A DNA stretch of 64,000 bases from Haliclystus octoradiatus (GCA_916610825.1 OU744450.1:7584030-7648029); one strand, 5' to 3'; positions 24,248-36,111 are shown, counted from the stretch's first letter. A program made the numbers and translations. Notes: a model not told the origin generated them from the sequence alone.

Positions 24248-24291
24248 GATTGCCTGATGATCGCTTCGGCGTGAAACTTCAAGTAGCAAAC
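24248..24291 (+). ncRNA. Hammerhead ribozyme, unit 2
   Basis: All 44 bases are identical to the ribozyme at 8,729-8,772, including stem I, the CTGATGA core, the TTCG-capped stem II, GAAA and the ACT/AGT stem III. Confidence 0.82.
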
Positions 24292-24508
24292 ATGACTGTC
24301 TGATTCTCTGACTTTTATTATAGCTCTATATAAATTAATAAGTCAAACTCTTTGACTTATATATTTATTTTTATAACTCTGTCAACTGACATCGAGCACT
24401 GTTTTACTGCTATTTTATAATACCTAATAATATATAGGTCTATGTATACACACAATTCACTCACGAAACTGTTTTATTTTAATGAAAGAGGTTCTATGAA
24501 GCTGTTCA

Positions 24509-25440
24509 CCATATGAAAATACATTGCAATTATATTCGCATCTTTTTCTTGCTCGCTCGTGTATGGATCCTAAAAGCTTTTATATCCGTGGTAAATATTT
24601 TACATTTATTTGACTTACCTTCAAAAGCCTGTAAACGCTTTTCAACCTTTCCACCTCCTGGACATTAGCGATAGTCTGTTACTTTAACAATGAAGCGTTT
24701 TATAGATGTTTTGCAAGTGAAAAAACCTGCCGACATTCGAATCCATTAGCTGTGACAGGTATGTCATTAACTATGATTCGAAACGTTGAATAGATCTGTC
24801 ATTTGGGAACTGATCCATAGCTCTTGTATACTTGACATTTGGATCACGTGACCACGCTTGATGAATTATACTCCCGTCTTTTTCTTGCTTGTTTCGTGTA
24901 TGGATCCTAAAAGCTTTTACATCTGTAGTAAACATTTTACATTTATTTGACTTACTTTCAAAACACTTATCAATCTTTCCACTTCCTGGACATTGGCGAT
25001 AGTCTGTTACTTTAACAATGAAGCGTTTTATAGATGTTTTGCAAGTGAAAAAACCTGTCGACATTCGAATCCATTAGCTGTGACAGGTATGTCATTAACT
25101 ATGATTCGAAACGTTGAATAGATCTGTCATTTGGGAACTGATCCATAGCTCTTGTATACTTGACATTTGGATCACGTGACCACGCTTGGTGAATTATACT
25201 CCCGTCTTTTTCTTGCTTGTTTCGTGTATGGATCCTAAAAGCTTTTACATCTGTAGTAAACATTTTACATTTATTTGACTTACTTTCAAAACACTTATCA
25301 ATCTTTCCACTTCCTGGACATTGGCGATAATCTGTTACTTTATTAATGTAGCATTTTATAGATATCTTGCAAACGAAAATACCTGTTGACATTCGAATCC
25401 ATTAGCTGTTACAGGTAGGTCATTAACTCTAAATTCGAAA
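24509..25440 (-). repeat. 328-bp tandem repeat: two full units plus one decayed unit
   Basis: Full units lie at about 24,771-25,098 and 25,099-25,426, and the decayed unit at 24,509-24,770. Unit 2 of the segmental duplication thus has one more full repeat than unit 1. The inner full unit reads TGFFTCKTSIKRFIVKVTDY at its start, like the decayed unit. The outer one reads TGIFVCKISIKCYINKVTDY, like the single full unit in the first copy. The extra unit therefore looks like a product of unequal exchange between neighbours. Confidence 0.65.
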
Positions 25441-25860
25441 CGTTGAATACATATTTCATTGAGAACTGATCCATAGGTATTTTATTTTCATAAGAAAGAT
25501 GATCCATTAGCTAAGTAATATCTCTAATAACGTTTCAAAATCAATGATGCTGTAGACATCAGTTTAGCCCCTTTTCACTTTTATATCACCAGTTGTATAT
25601 TGTAAGACGTATATTGTATTTTCTGTAATCTATAAGATATCGTAATAAAAAAATTCAAGAAAATTGCATTTCACGTAATTTTAATAGTTACAACGTGGAT
25701 CTAATATAGATATTTTGACCAGTGCAAAATGCCAAAACATTTCAATCACGCAAATCATTTACATTAAAGAATAAGAAGGATTAGAAGAATTTAAGTGGCA
25801 TTATTTTTCAACGTACCATTTTAATTCCATTTCAAGTTATATAACCTATGTAAGAACATA

Positions 25861-26014
25861 TTTAGAAGATGTAATAAATGATGCGAGCTCCCCTCTTCTT
25901 ACGGGCGAGTGATTTAGAAGATGTAAAAAATGATGCGAGCTCCCCTCTTCTTACGGGCGAGTGATTTAGAAGATGTAATAAATGATGCGAGCTCCCCTCT
26001 TCTTACGGGCGAGT
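25861..26014. repeat. 52-bp minisatellite, unit 2
   Basis: Three head-to-tail units of about 52 bp match those at 9,984 but have no inserted transposon. The array marks the right edge of the segmental duplication. Confidence 0.9.
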
Positions 26015-27104
26015 GCCGCTTCGCTATTCAATACTATCTATACGATCTCTAGAAAAGTCGATATCGGAAAAAGGTGTTTAATTCCAATGCAAAGGAGTGG
26101 ATGCAGACTGTCGCAGCTGTTCGTATTATATAAATATATATAAAAATAGTTTTATTTTCATATGATTGAGCCTCAACATTTGTTGGGATTTTATTTGTAT
26201 TGTATTCCCTATATTGGCAAATATCGTATTAACCATTTTCCCGTTTATTCCATTGAGTTTCGGTATTCAATGCAATCAAAAATGTGCAACTGCCGACCAT
26301 TTGCCTTTTGCGTTTAACCCTACAGTATTACAAGCGTGCCCCCTGTGAAAATGTGTTGGTAATGTCCACAGGGCAGCCAGACAAATTCTCTTCATATACT
26401 TGAGTGATACTGCTTACGGTTTTTTTTTTATGAAGCAGAATTCAAGCGGAACTGCTTTAAACCAATCAAATTACTAGATAAGGGTTTGGAATTTGAAATA
26501 TGCTGCCTGCGATGATCGCTACTCAGCACTATGCCTCCACAGCTAAAATCGATCACTAAAAAACGAAAATCATGCTCCAACAATATAAATCAGTACTACT
26601 TTAGATCAGTACTACATTTTTTATTTAATTTAGAATACTTAATACGCCTTTTACGTAATAAATACGTAGTATCTAGAGTCCTCGATTTTCTAGAGATAGA
26701 GATGAGTGACCGAGGAGAGTACTTAGAATTGATCTTTTGCTCATTCAGTTTCAACACTCTTCCGTTTAAGGTATGGAATACACTTAGGAACAAAATTACA
26801 TGCTTCTATTTCTGTACGTCTATTTGCTACGAACGGATTTTCATCCGTTCTCGTTGTTTTGAAAATCACGGATAAAATTTACGCGAGATTATTTAGATCC
26901 TATAAACATTAGGCCTATAATTTATATAAAGAAGTCGGTCATTATTAATTATAGTGCAATTTAAAAAATCTTCAGGGTACCATACACCATACGTTGAACA
27001 TTTATTTAATAGATAGGAAGTCTCTGTAGAAATAGATGTGGAATTTGATAAAACTCCAGTCCACATTTTGAAATCCTCCAAGCTGACAATCATCTCAAGT
27101 TTGT
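26015..27104. other. No gene recognised
   Basis: Unduplicated AT-rich sequence. Open frames at 26,166-26,348 and 26,531-26,875 have no recognisable domain and no clear splice context. No repeat partner within the window was noticed. Confidence 0.4.
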
Positions 27105-28310
27105 CACTGGCAACCAGTAGCAGGGATATAATTGTGTGAAAGGACCCTTACGGGTCCTTCCATAGGATACTCGCATAATCCATAGTCCAGTTCCGAAGCA
27201 TATCTCTCTATTCAACACGATTAAACAACTTTATTTGAAGAAAAACTTCGTTTAAATGCCATTTTTTCAATCAAGTTTGTGCTTGCGTACGGAAAAATCA
27301 GTAAAGTAACTTCATTATAAGAATGTCACACAGCAATATAAGCCCACAAAGTTATAACCTGATAAGTATTTAGTAAAATAACTGTTCAAAGACTGGGTTG
27401 ACCTGATAGCTTGATTGAATTGATCACGATGTATTTATGTATTTATTGATGCAGAGCACAAGCTCTCTGAAATGCTAGCTGGCGATGTTAATGTTCCCTA
27501 ATCTTATCAGCCCCACCACCCCATAGAATTTTGGTCTTTTCAGGGAGGCTTTAAGCAGGATTGTCAAGAATAAAATTAACGTTGAATTAAACAAACGCAA
27601 AGAAAGAAACGAACAGCAGAAATCTTTTCCCATCCGTCAGGAAGCTCTTTGAACCCGAAAAAGGTATTTTACAGTCAATAGTTGGTGTCAAACATGCAGT
27701 CCAGTAGGCACAACTCTCTAGTTTAAAGTCCACTTCCTTATAACCGCCTTTTAGTGCAAAAAAGGCCTAACTATCGGCCTAACAGAATGATTCCATACTT
27801 AGGCAGAAACAATCTCGTCCAATGTTGATTGAAATCACTACTTCCTTGTACATAAAATAATTAAACTTGACGAATTTAACAGAGCATAACATAGTGAATA
27901 AAAAACAACAATAGGTGCCATCAGCAAGCAACGACAATGAGGGTAACAATTAACAACCATGTGTAAACGTGACAGCGCTAGAACTACGTGCCCGGAAGCA
28001 CAACACACCAGCGAGCGGACAAAATCGCAAGACCATGTGACTGTAAAAAACTGTGAAAGACAAAACAGTAGAACAAAGGGTTTCAAAGGAAAAGTTTAAA
28101 AATTCATATAAAATATCATCGATCTTGATAAAAACAGAACCACGATACTAATAACTAGTGGAACATTCTTGTGACACAGACATCATCTTTGTAAAGCGCG
28201 CAAGAGAAACTATCGGCTGAAATTTGGGTCTCCAGTATCCTTCGTTGAATTTTGACTCCGTGTGCGCGGATCTGGGCTGGCTGTCGTGGCCGCTTCGCGG
28301 TCCCTTGCCT
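27105..28310. repeat. Inverted stray copy of the Polinton central spacer
   Basis: This 1.2-kb segment matches, in reverse orientation, the spacer between the Polinton ATPase and DNA polymerase genes (about 55,235-56,510). Roughly nine bases in ten agree by eye. It begins near CCAGTAGCAG and a hairpin GGACCC-TTAC-GGGTCC, and ends in sequence equivalent to the first codons of the ATPase frame. No other Polinton gene adjoins it. It is either a fragment of another Polinton copy or a separate element that also inserted into the Polinton. Confidence 0.8.
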
Positions 28311-28335
28311 GAGCTCGGGCATCTAGTACATATAC

Positions 28336-28515
28336 TGATCGATTGACGTCTAAACAATCAAAATTACCCAACAGTGAACCTTTGCATGTTACTCCTCCAG
28401 AAAAGTGTACAAGTTTAATGCGGTAGATTCCAGACGGCAAATGGAAATGAATTATTCCTGGCTTTTCATTTTGTGCTTGAAAAAACAGACAGGGTTGCTT
28501 GAACGAACTGAAAGG
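28336..28515 (-). CDS. Putative 180-nt internal host exon (phase 0-0)
   Basis: A consensus acceptor (TTTATTTTGCAG) precedes 60 uninterrupted codons, and a GTATATG donor follows. The exon is exactly divisible by three. The peptide includes PGIIHFHLPSGIYRIKL, VHFSGGVTCKG and LGNFDCLDVNR: two spaced cysteines and alternating hydrophobic residues, like an extracellular beta-rich domain. The family was not recognised. Downstream exons would lie where the stray Polinton segment is now, so the gene may be broken or have a long intron. Alternative: a chance frame. Confidence 0.4.
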
Positions 28516-31185
28516 CTGCAAAATAAATCATTTTAAAATTCAGTGAAAATTGTGTAACCTCGTCATTAAATCTCGTTAAAATTAAATAAGCATTTTAACA
28601 AGTTCCATACTCAAGGAAAGTATACAAAAAGCCAAGCAACAAGCCATTAAAACATTACGCTATCCAATGATTTATTAACTTGTCAACTTTTCAAAACAAT
28701 AAGGTGCCTACATGATGGGTGTAATAGACATCATCTACAGTACTAATGATTGTATAATGCTACCTGACATGCACGGAACAAATGGAAGTGTCAAGACGGT
28801 AGCTTTTCAACAACGAAAAGTGGTCGTCTGCGAAATGATTCATAATGGCTGCTGTGGGCAAAAAACGTTAACAACATACAAAACATACGCCCATTTTTCT
28901 TCAACCTTGCCATCATAGAGAACGTATAATTCTGTAAGGCTATAATTCTGTCACTATAGTTTACTAGCCTACTTGCCCAGTAAAATGAATTATTTCTGAA
29001 ATACAGAACAAGTTGTATCAAAATAAAGCTCTGTCAGTGGCAATAAAAGGACACGTTATCTGATTTAATCATTTAGATCTTATATTCAATCTTATATCTG
29101 ATTTCAATGTTGCTTGATATGACAATGTTATTATATCAATGAAGCGACACACTGCTGCAGTGTTGTATGCTCTTTTTCTCTTTGATATCACATGAATTAT
29201 GAAATCAGAAGCAAGCATATTGTCTTCAATACATACTGTTAAGTTCAATACATAACATACTGTTAAAGTCCGAAATGAGTCCAATATTGAAGAATTAAAT
29301 TATACAGTATTAGACCCATATGGAAGCAGTATAGGTTACAAAATAGATAACAGAATTAGCGATAAAATTAAATTAGCTACAGATCAAACTTGTAATACGA
29401 TGTAATTGCAGGCCAAAATCTAGAAAGTCTACAAATATTGCAGTGCTTTCGGCAACAACTGGCAGCCTTGTTTGTGGATTTGTTGCTCTTGTTCAATTCC
29501 CTTTATGCCTTACATATAGTTAACAAGCTAACCTGAAAATATTATGTTATGGATTCTATGTACTGATGATCATCGAGCATGATATGAATGATACAGATTA
29601 TACAGGAACATGTTTCTTACCCGGGATTCCTTACAAGAGCAAAACATCATACATGCTATATGTCATTAACGAGTTGTACAGTATAGGCCTATATGATTTT
29701 ACAATCAGAAATTATACAGTCATCATCAATAATCAATGAGTTTGCCCTCTGACGATGCAAATTCAACTCGCAAACTTCTACATCGTTCAAATAAAATGAC
29801 GCCTTGAAATAATCTCCTTGGAGTATATGTTTTCGAACTGCTTCAGTTTTATTAGATGTTTATCTTGAGAAAGATCGACATTTAAATGCTTTTAACTTCC
29901 AACAATGATTATGAATTTAATCCTTCGCTAAGCGCCATTGTGATTAAGTTAACAAAAGAAGGCTAGATGACGATGGCTGATTCTAGAGTTTAAAAATAAC
30001 AAAAAGAGAAAAGAAAGTACAAACAGGACTGTAAGCAAGAACAAGCTTTGTTATTCACGGGTGCAGAGGGGGGTGAACTATGTCAGGAATGTGAAATAGA
30101 GCATTATCATTGGTTCTTAGCTAAATTCAAATTCTTTGAATTCTACAGGTCATCTGAGGGGAGCGAAATCAAAACAATCTATTGGATGCTCTACTTCCGC
30201 GGTAACGAAATCAGTGTCGTTGATTGGTAGAATTAAGTTGACTTCCTTCTAGTCCGGTGTCCAATCATACGATTATTATAACAATCGTAATGCTACTTCC
30301 AATCTGCTATAAAAAATATGAGGTACGCAAGATGAAATTTAATTTACAAGTCGTTTTCTCAGTTATTGTTTTCGTAAAGAATAAAAGCAAAACAGCAGCC
30401 GCGGCGCCCCCATCAAACAGTTTAAAATTCTGACGGGTGCGCTTGCCCCTATTGCACCCCCTGGATCCGCCCCTGAAAAGCCAGAGTAAATTGCCATAAA
30501 ACATTGCAAAGGTGCTGATCTTTTCACCGCAGCTAACACTGAAATTAATATTTTTCCCCTCGGGTATCCCACAATGCAACGGAAACAGCGCGAAAGTTTG
30601 AGCCCCCAAAATCGACCTCATGTCACTTTCATTTGTTCCGTGCCTAACATGAAAATGATAAATACAAATGTGTAAAAACAATTATGTTTAATAAAAATAA
30701 AAATTGTAAATATTTCTTTGAGGGACGTATCATTGCATTGTACAATGGTCCCATGATACATGAATAGTACATAATCAAATGATGAGTGACACATGGAATC
30801 CTATAATAGATCATAAAAATATATATTCAGACGAATAAGCAATTATTGCAGGAGCATATATGTAATTTCTAATTGATGTGATTATCATCACATAGAGATA
30901 AATCTTTGCCCTGTTATATGAATTATTTCCCTTTTGTTTGACATTGTTTTTCATCTACCGGGGTTTTCTAATATTAAAGACTGGGACAAAATATTATATG
31001 GGGTATTCATTTTTGACTCTCTAACTATATTTGGAGTACAGAATTTGATGCAGCAGCAACGAAAGAAAAAAATTCCTGTAACAGTTTGTTTCAGCTGCTG
31101 TGTTACAACCAGCAGGGTCAGATGATCTCTTAACAAAGAATATATGCACAATAATGCAATGTTTACTCTTGGAAAATGTGAAGCA
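28516..31185. other. No gene recognised
   Basis: AT-rich, apparently single-copy sequence. A short G/C-rich patch at about 30,400-30,480 (GGATCCAGGGGGTGCAATAG on the minus strand) looks like a fragment of a common non-autonomous repeat, but its ends could not be defined. Open frames at 28,712, 30,307 and 30,934 carry no domain. Confidence 0.4.
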
Positions 31186-31450
31186 TGGTTCCCATATAGA
31201 CAATCTGCGACATTGTTTGCGAGCTGCGATATTTGCTTGGGTCACAGCCAGTCACAGCCGTAGACATTTATCGATCATTTTTCTATTGTTTCGAATGGAT
31301 ATTGTTCGTCTTGCCTGGCTGATTTCAAAGTTGAACTCACTCCAACTTTATCCGGTCAAAACAATAGAAAAAAGATCGATAAGTGTCTACGGCTGTGACC
31401 ACGCAAATGTCGCAGGCAGTGTCACAGGCAATTTGGCTATATGGGAACCA
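31186..31450. mobile_element. Short inverted-repeat element (MITE-like), 265 bp
   Basis: The termini TGGTTCCCATATAG and its complement CTATATGGGAACCA lie at the two ends. A longer imperfect inverted repeat continues inside (CACAGCCGTAGACA...ATCGAT...TTTCTATTGTTT on both arms), so the transcript would fold into a long hairpin. There is no coding capacity, and no clear target duplication was found. Confidence 0.7.
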
Positions 31451-32014
31451 GGCTGACCATGCCACCAGATTTTGATGGAGATTTCGGAGAGCTAGTAGGG
31501 TACATACGTTTGAAGAAACTCTCTTTTATATGTTAAGATAGGAATACCACAATAGCATTTTTCAGTAACTTCCATAATACCACCTGCATGCTCCAACAGG
31601 TGCACCAGTGTGTATCTGGAAACCCGTGGGCAGGCCATTTCTGATTTCACCGAATGAAAACAGTAAAGACATGCTTTTGCCTAGAATTTATCAAGTCTGC
31701 TTTTCAAAGGTATAGAAATGCTCAACATAATCCAATTCAATTTCCCTTTTTACTTAGCTTAATACAATTTATGACTGATAGCTTGTTATTTGAATGAAGA
31801 GAGAACTTGGCAATGGCCCACAAGAGAGCCTCTCTCAAATCGCACTCCCAAATATAATCCCATATTCAGCTGCTCGTTAGAGTCTTATGAGCAACGGTAT
31901 AACAACAAATACAACTGTCCGAAGTCAATTCATTATGTGATATAGCCAAAGCAATTAAACTACATGATTTACTTGTATATAGACTCAAACATCAAAACTC
32001 AGCCAATCATCAAT
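31451..32014. other. No gene recognised
   Basis: AT-rich intergenic sequence between the MITE-like element and the minus-strand LINE tail. Confidence 0.4.
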
Positions 32015-33962
32015 TATCATCATCATCATCATTTATTCAGAACTTGAATAAGCTAAAAGCTTTTTTTCACAAGACTGATTTATAAATATATAGATATACA
32101 TATAATAACAATACAATTTTACAGCAATATACTTTACAGGATAAACATTTGAAGAAAGATTTGATTAACTTAATTATGTTATTCCGTGTAAGTGCTTCCC
32201 AAGGAGACGTTTGAAAGTTGGCCTGTTTGATACTTTCTTCATTGTAGACGGTAGATCGTTCCACTTATGAGCACCAGCATGTTGAAATGAGTGGCAATGG
32301 CTTGACCTGATGTAAATGTCATTGTGGTAGTGGGATCTTGTTCTCGTGGTATGTGGTCGTTGAAATAATGAAGAAAGCAAAGGAGGAGATTGGTTAAATT
32401 TAATTTTGTGTGTGAACATTAGTTGATTTGATGTTATTCGGTCTCTGACAGAAAGCCAGCCAAGCTGACTTTGAATATCAGATACACGAGTTCGATAGTT
32501 ACAACGGAGCACTGACCTCATTCCTCTGTTCAGCAATCTCTGGAGGCGATCAAGATGTTCAGTTTTACAATTCCCCCATACAATAGCGCAGTAGTCAAAA
32601 TGTGGCAAAACAATGGTGTTATAAATAATTAATACAGATTGTTGTGGGATGAAACGTCTTACATATTTCAGTACCCCTAAACTTCTATTAATTTTTTTAT
32701 TCAGAGCAGTAATATGATTATCGAATGTTAAATTAGTATCAGTTAGTACTCCTAGATACTGCATTAAATTAACCTGGTCTATTTCCTGGTGATCTATTTT
32801 GATAGAAAATTCAGTTTCTTCTTGCTTTTTTAAATTTGGCTTTGAGCCAATTACCATGCATTTAGTTTTTAATATATTGAGGGTTAGTTTATTTGCACAC
32901 AGCCAGGCATGAATTTGGTTTAAATCTAAGAGTAAAAGTTGTTATATGTCATTTAATTTTTTGTGAGCTACGTACAAAAGAGTATCATCAGCATATAAGT
33001 TAATTAATTTTACAATTATTTACAGACGCGCATATGTCATTGATATAAATAAGAAAAAGTAGAGGCCCAAGGATTGACCCTTGGGGAACTCCATATTTAA
33101 TTACACCTAAGTTAGAATTTACATTATTTACATTTACTATTTGTTTTCTACCTATTAAATAAGAAATAAAAAAATTTAAACTATTTACATTACTACCATA
33201 TAATTTCAATTTATCTAATAAAATAAGATGATCTACAGTGTCAAATGCTTTTTTTAGATCTATACTTACCACACCTGCAAGATCGATACAAGTTGATGAT
33301 GAATTAGTAATACGTGTCGGACATTTAATGTGTTGATCAAAATTATTTTCATTTAGAACTGATGTTAATTTGCGTGTTAATGATGAATTTAAGTTGAGTG
33401 TGTTAATATTGAAATCGCCTAAAATTATGCTAGATTTATTATTATGATCTAAATAACCAAGGAAATTTGAAAATTCGTCTAAATAATCTGTATGTGCTTG
33501 AGGATGCCTATAAATACATGTTATCAATAAAGTGTTACGTGTGTGTGGAATTGTGAGTTCAATTGTTGTGCTCATCAAATTAAAATTATTATATACTGCC
33601 AGGACTTTGAATAGATAACCTAATTTTACATAAATTAAAACCCCTTGTTTACCAACAAATTGACCACTGTTATTGTACCTGATGGGAGAATTGTAGCCAT
33701 CCAGAGATATGAGGTTGTCTGGTATCTCAGGCGATAGCCAGGTCTCTGTCAGACAGAGGACGTCTGGACAGCGCTCAGCAATGAAATGAATGACTCTATC
33801 GAAGTGAGTTAGTACTCCTCCTTGCCCTGAATTGAGATGGCAGATCTTCAAGCCACTGGTGTCAGTGTAGACCTCTCCACCATCCACACATCCAGAATTA
33901 CCATCAGGACCAGGATTACTTTCAATGTCTCCAGCGAGAAGAAAAATTAAAAAAAGGAAATT
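32015..33962 (-). mobile_element. APE-type LINE with 2A-like N-terminus (internally deleted)
   Basis: Read on the minus strand. A hydrophobic lead and a 2A-like motif come first (33,906-33,950), then endonuclease (CHLNSGQGG, LTETWLSPEIP, GDFNINTLN). There follows an in-frame jump from the end of the endonuclease (TRITNSSSTCIDL) straight to the RT block SIDLKKAFDTVDH, so the RT N-terminus is deleted. YGVPQGSILGPLLFLIYIND is intact; a frameshift near 33,000 separates it from the YADD block. The C-terminal RT part (32,174-32,857) reads MVIGSKPNL, QYLGVLTD, VLPHFDYCAIVWG and HKWNDLPS. The tail is (GAT)n at about 32,018-32,035. It is CR1/L2-like and inactive. Confidence 0.9.
33906..33950 (-). promoter_or_regulatory. 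2A-like translational recoding motif (LLAGDIESNPGP)
   Basis: On the minus strand the frame of the LINE endonuclease begins NFLFLIFLLAGDIESNPGP, after a stop at 33,963-33,965. DIESNPGP (33,906-33,929) is an exact match to the 2A consensus D-(V/I)-E-x-N-P-G-P, at which ribosomes skip the Gly-Pro bond. 2A-like N-termini with hydrophobic leads are known in non-LTR retrotransposons of several invertebrates. No in-frame ATG lies between the stop and the motif, so the 5' end is truncated or mutated. Confidence 0.85.
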
Positions 33963-33965
33963 TTA

Positions 33966-34801
33966 ATATTTACAATAGTATTTACAACGATGTTTAATTA
34001 CTAAATTACTATTGAAAGAAACTAAAGAATATGAAATAAAATTATTGTTTTGTATGTACAGAAAATTACAGCCGGTGCGGTGCAACAGCCAACATTGAAG
34101 AAGCAAAGAAAGAAAAACACAAGAGCCTCGGACAAGGATATAAATTTCAAGCAATACAGCAGAGACTAGAGGAGACATTGGAGAAAAAGGCAAACACTTT
34201 ATCGATGAAGTTGGGTAGCTAATCATAAAAAAACGGGTGAAGAGCGTTTCTGTGGCATAGACTATCCATGATCGCAATCAAGAGGGAGAAATGCTATCAG
34301 CTTATTAGGAACTCTTCAGGAGAATACTGTAGACCTGACCTGCTATTTAACAAATAATTTTATCACGATATATTTTAGTTTTCAGGAGTTCTGAAGAAAT
34401 AATTAAAATATGTATAAATAAAGAGTCAACCAAAAACAGAAAAAAAAGTTCCAAGTGATACAGATCTTTACCTGTGAAAGATGATACGGTATTGATCCAT
34501 TTGGAACAACCAGTCTTCCATTTTTTTGGAACAGAAAACAATCGATTCCTTCTCTAACAAATAGCACATTTCAGCACATTTGACATAACACTGGAATTTC
34601 GATATAGATTTTATTGTTATGGTTTCCTTTCCAACCCCACAATTGTTATTAATCTCGCCTGCTGTAATTGATATTCTTGATCGTATAAATTTAATAAGCG
34701 ATGGCGATGCACATTATATTTTCGTTAAGAAAACGAAGACTGCAATTATTATGGTAGTCTACATATTTGAGTTGAGATTTCATCATCAATTGCAAGGACA
34801 A
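33966..34801. other. No gene recognised
   Basis: Sequence between the LINE 5' boundary and the next transposon. The minus-strand frames at 33,963-34,277 and 34,347-34,541 carry no domain. Part could be LINE 5' untranslated sequence. Confidence 0.35.
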
Positions 34802-34803
34802 TA

Positions 34804-36111
34804 GACCAAATCGGCTAACGCGTCACGTGACTTGAATGCGGCATTTGGGTTTTTCAACAACAGAACGCAATGGTCTAAACGCATCTATTTTCTCGCTTAT
34901 TCCTCTTCGTAAATTTGCTCTTAAATTTAGTATTTAAATGATTTGTGAGAATTTCAAGATGGATTCAAGTAGTTCAAGACTCAATAAGATCGCCTGGGAC
35001 CTTGAAATTTATATATCGGTACTCCATCATCGTCAATTATTCCATCAAAAAGTAGCATTTCTTGATATAATTATTGTGTCTCGCTACAATTTCAATTCAA
35101 AAACAATACTATATGATGGTATCCAGCATACTTAATGTAATGAACAAAAATTTTCATTATTTTACGATCAATATGGCATGTACAGTAGAATTATAGAGTT
35201 GATCGTAAACATAGCTGATGACGTAGAACACAGAACTCCATGCGTTTTCAAACATTGAGATGTGCCGCGCAGTAAAGAAAAAACTAAAACAACATCAAAT
35301 TATAACTGTAAATTATAACATAACATTGAAACAAATAAATTCCTAGCTTTTCAAATGAACAATATAAACATACAACAATCATATTTATAGGAAAGGTAAT
35401 ATAAATGGGCAACACAAGTCATTTTATGACTCGATCAAATCAGAGTTTCGTGAAATTTTCATCAAAGTCCATCAAACTCGCTGTTAGTTCTTCGTAAAAT
35501 ATAACTTTTCTGCTAACATATGTAGCCTACATAAGACTTCTATATACCATAAATACACTTTCTAAGTCGTAAATGCTTGGTATTTTATTTAAATAAGCAA
35601 AGATTAATATGGTTTCAATGCTTCAAAACATCGCAAATCATAACATTTTTTCATTCCAAATTTCATAGTCCATGTATATGATGTAAGTAATTTTTCACTA
35701 TAACAAAACAATGTTAAATTCTTTCCAATTCATACTGCATATTCATCTCCAGTTTGGTTTAGCTTGTTTTGTTTTCACTGTAGTTTATCAAATGCTTTCA
35801 AATTATGTTTCAAAATCCATAAACATTTCGGTTCCAATTTTACGGTCATCCACAGCGATCAAAGTTGGGGCTTCTTCACTCTAAAATCGACAGAAAATCT
35901 TTTCCATACATCGAATAACATCCCTCCAAATACTAAATATTGGATATTTCGATTAAATAGGTAGTTTAAAATGTGTATTATGAGATCAAATAATTGCATG
36001 ACCTTCTCGTACAACAACAAGGCGCGAAAGGACGTTTGCTCGAAAAAGCGCAAACTGAGTCCCGCATCTGGGTCACGTGGTCAGGAAATTGAAGAATTAG
36101 CCGATTTGGTC
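34804..36111. mobile_element. Non-autonomous TIR DNA transposon flanked by TA, 1.3 kb
   Basis: The ends are GACCAAATCGGCTAA and its reverse complement, a 15-bp perfect inverted repeat, flanked on each side by TA (34,802-34,803 and 36,112-36,113). Subterminal CACGTGAC and ATGCGG blocks are shared between the two ends. There is no transposase frame. The TA flanks suggest the Tc1/mariner group, but an 8-bp or other duplication outside could have been missed. Confidence 0.72.

Larger units (their letters stand above)
11091..26014. repeat. Tandem segmental duplication, unit 2
   Basis: This is the second copy of the unit described at 1-11,090. It shows more of the LINE 5' end than unit 1 does. It differs by a 3.4-kb Penelope-like insertion in the LINE, by an extra 328-bp repeat unit, and by lacking the hAT-like insertion. 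Similarity ends at about 26,014, after the minisatellite, where unduplicated sequence begins. Confidence 0.93.

Noticed and set aside
25861-26014. Three regularly spaced repeats suggesting a CRISPR array
   Set aside because: The repeats are head to tail without unique spacers, in clearly eukaryotic DNA; it is a minisatellite.
26531-26875. 114-codon frame in the unduplicated segment
   Set aside because: Low-complexity AT-driven composition, no domain and no splice context.
27838-28086. Cys-rich frame repeated at 55,397-55,669
   Set aside because: Shared only because both lie in the duplicated Polinton spacer; frame lengths and ends differ and no family matches.
29740-29775. CTCTGACGATG followed by CGCAAAC, hammerhead-like
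   Set aside because: The GAAA element is absent (CAAA) and no stem II pairs.
30400-30480. G/C-rich patch as a SINE
   Set aside because: No internal promoter boxes, tail or target duplication could be identified.
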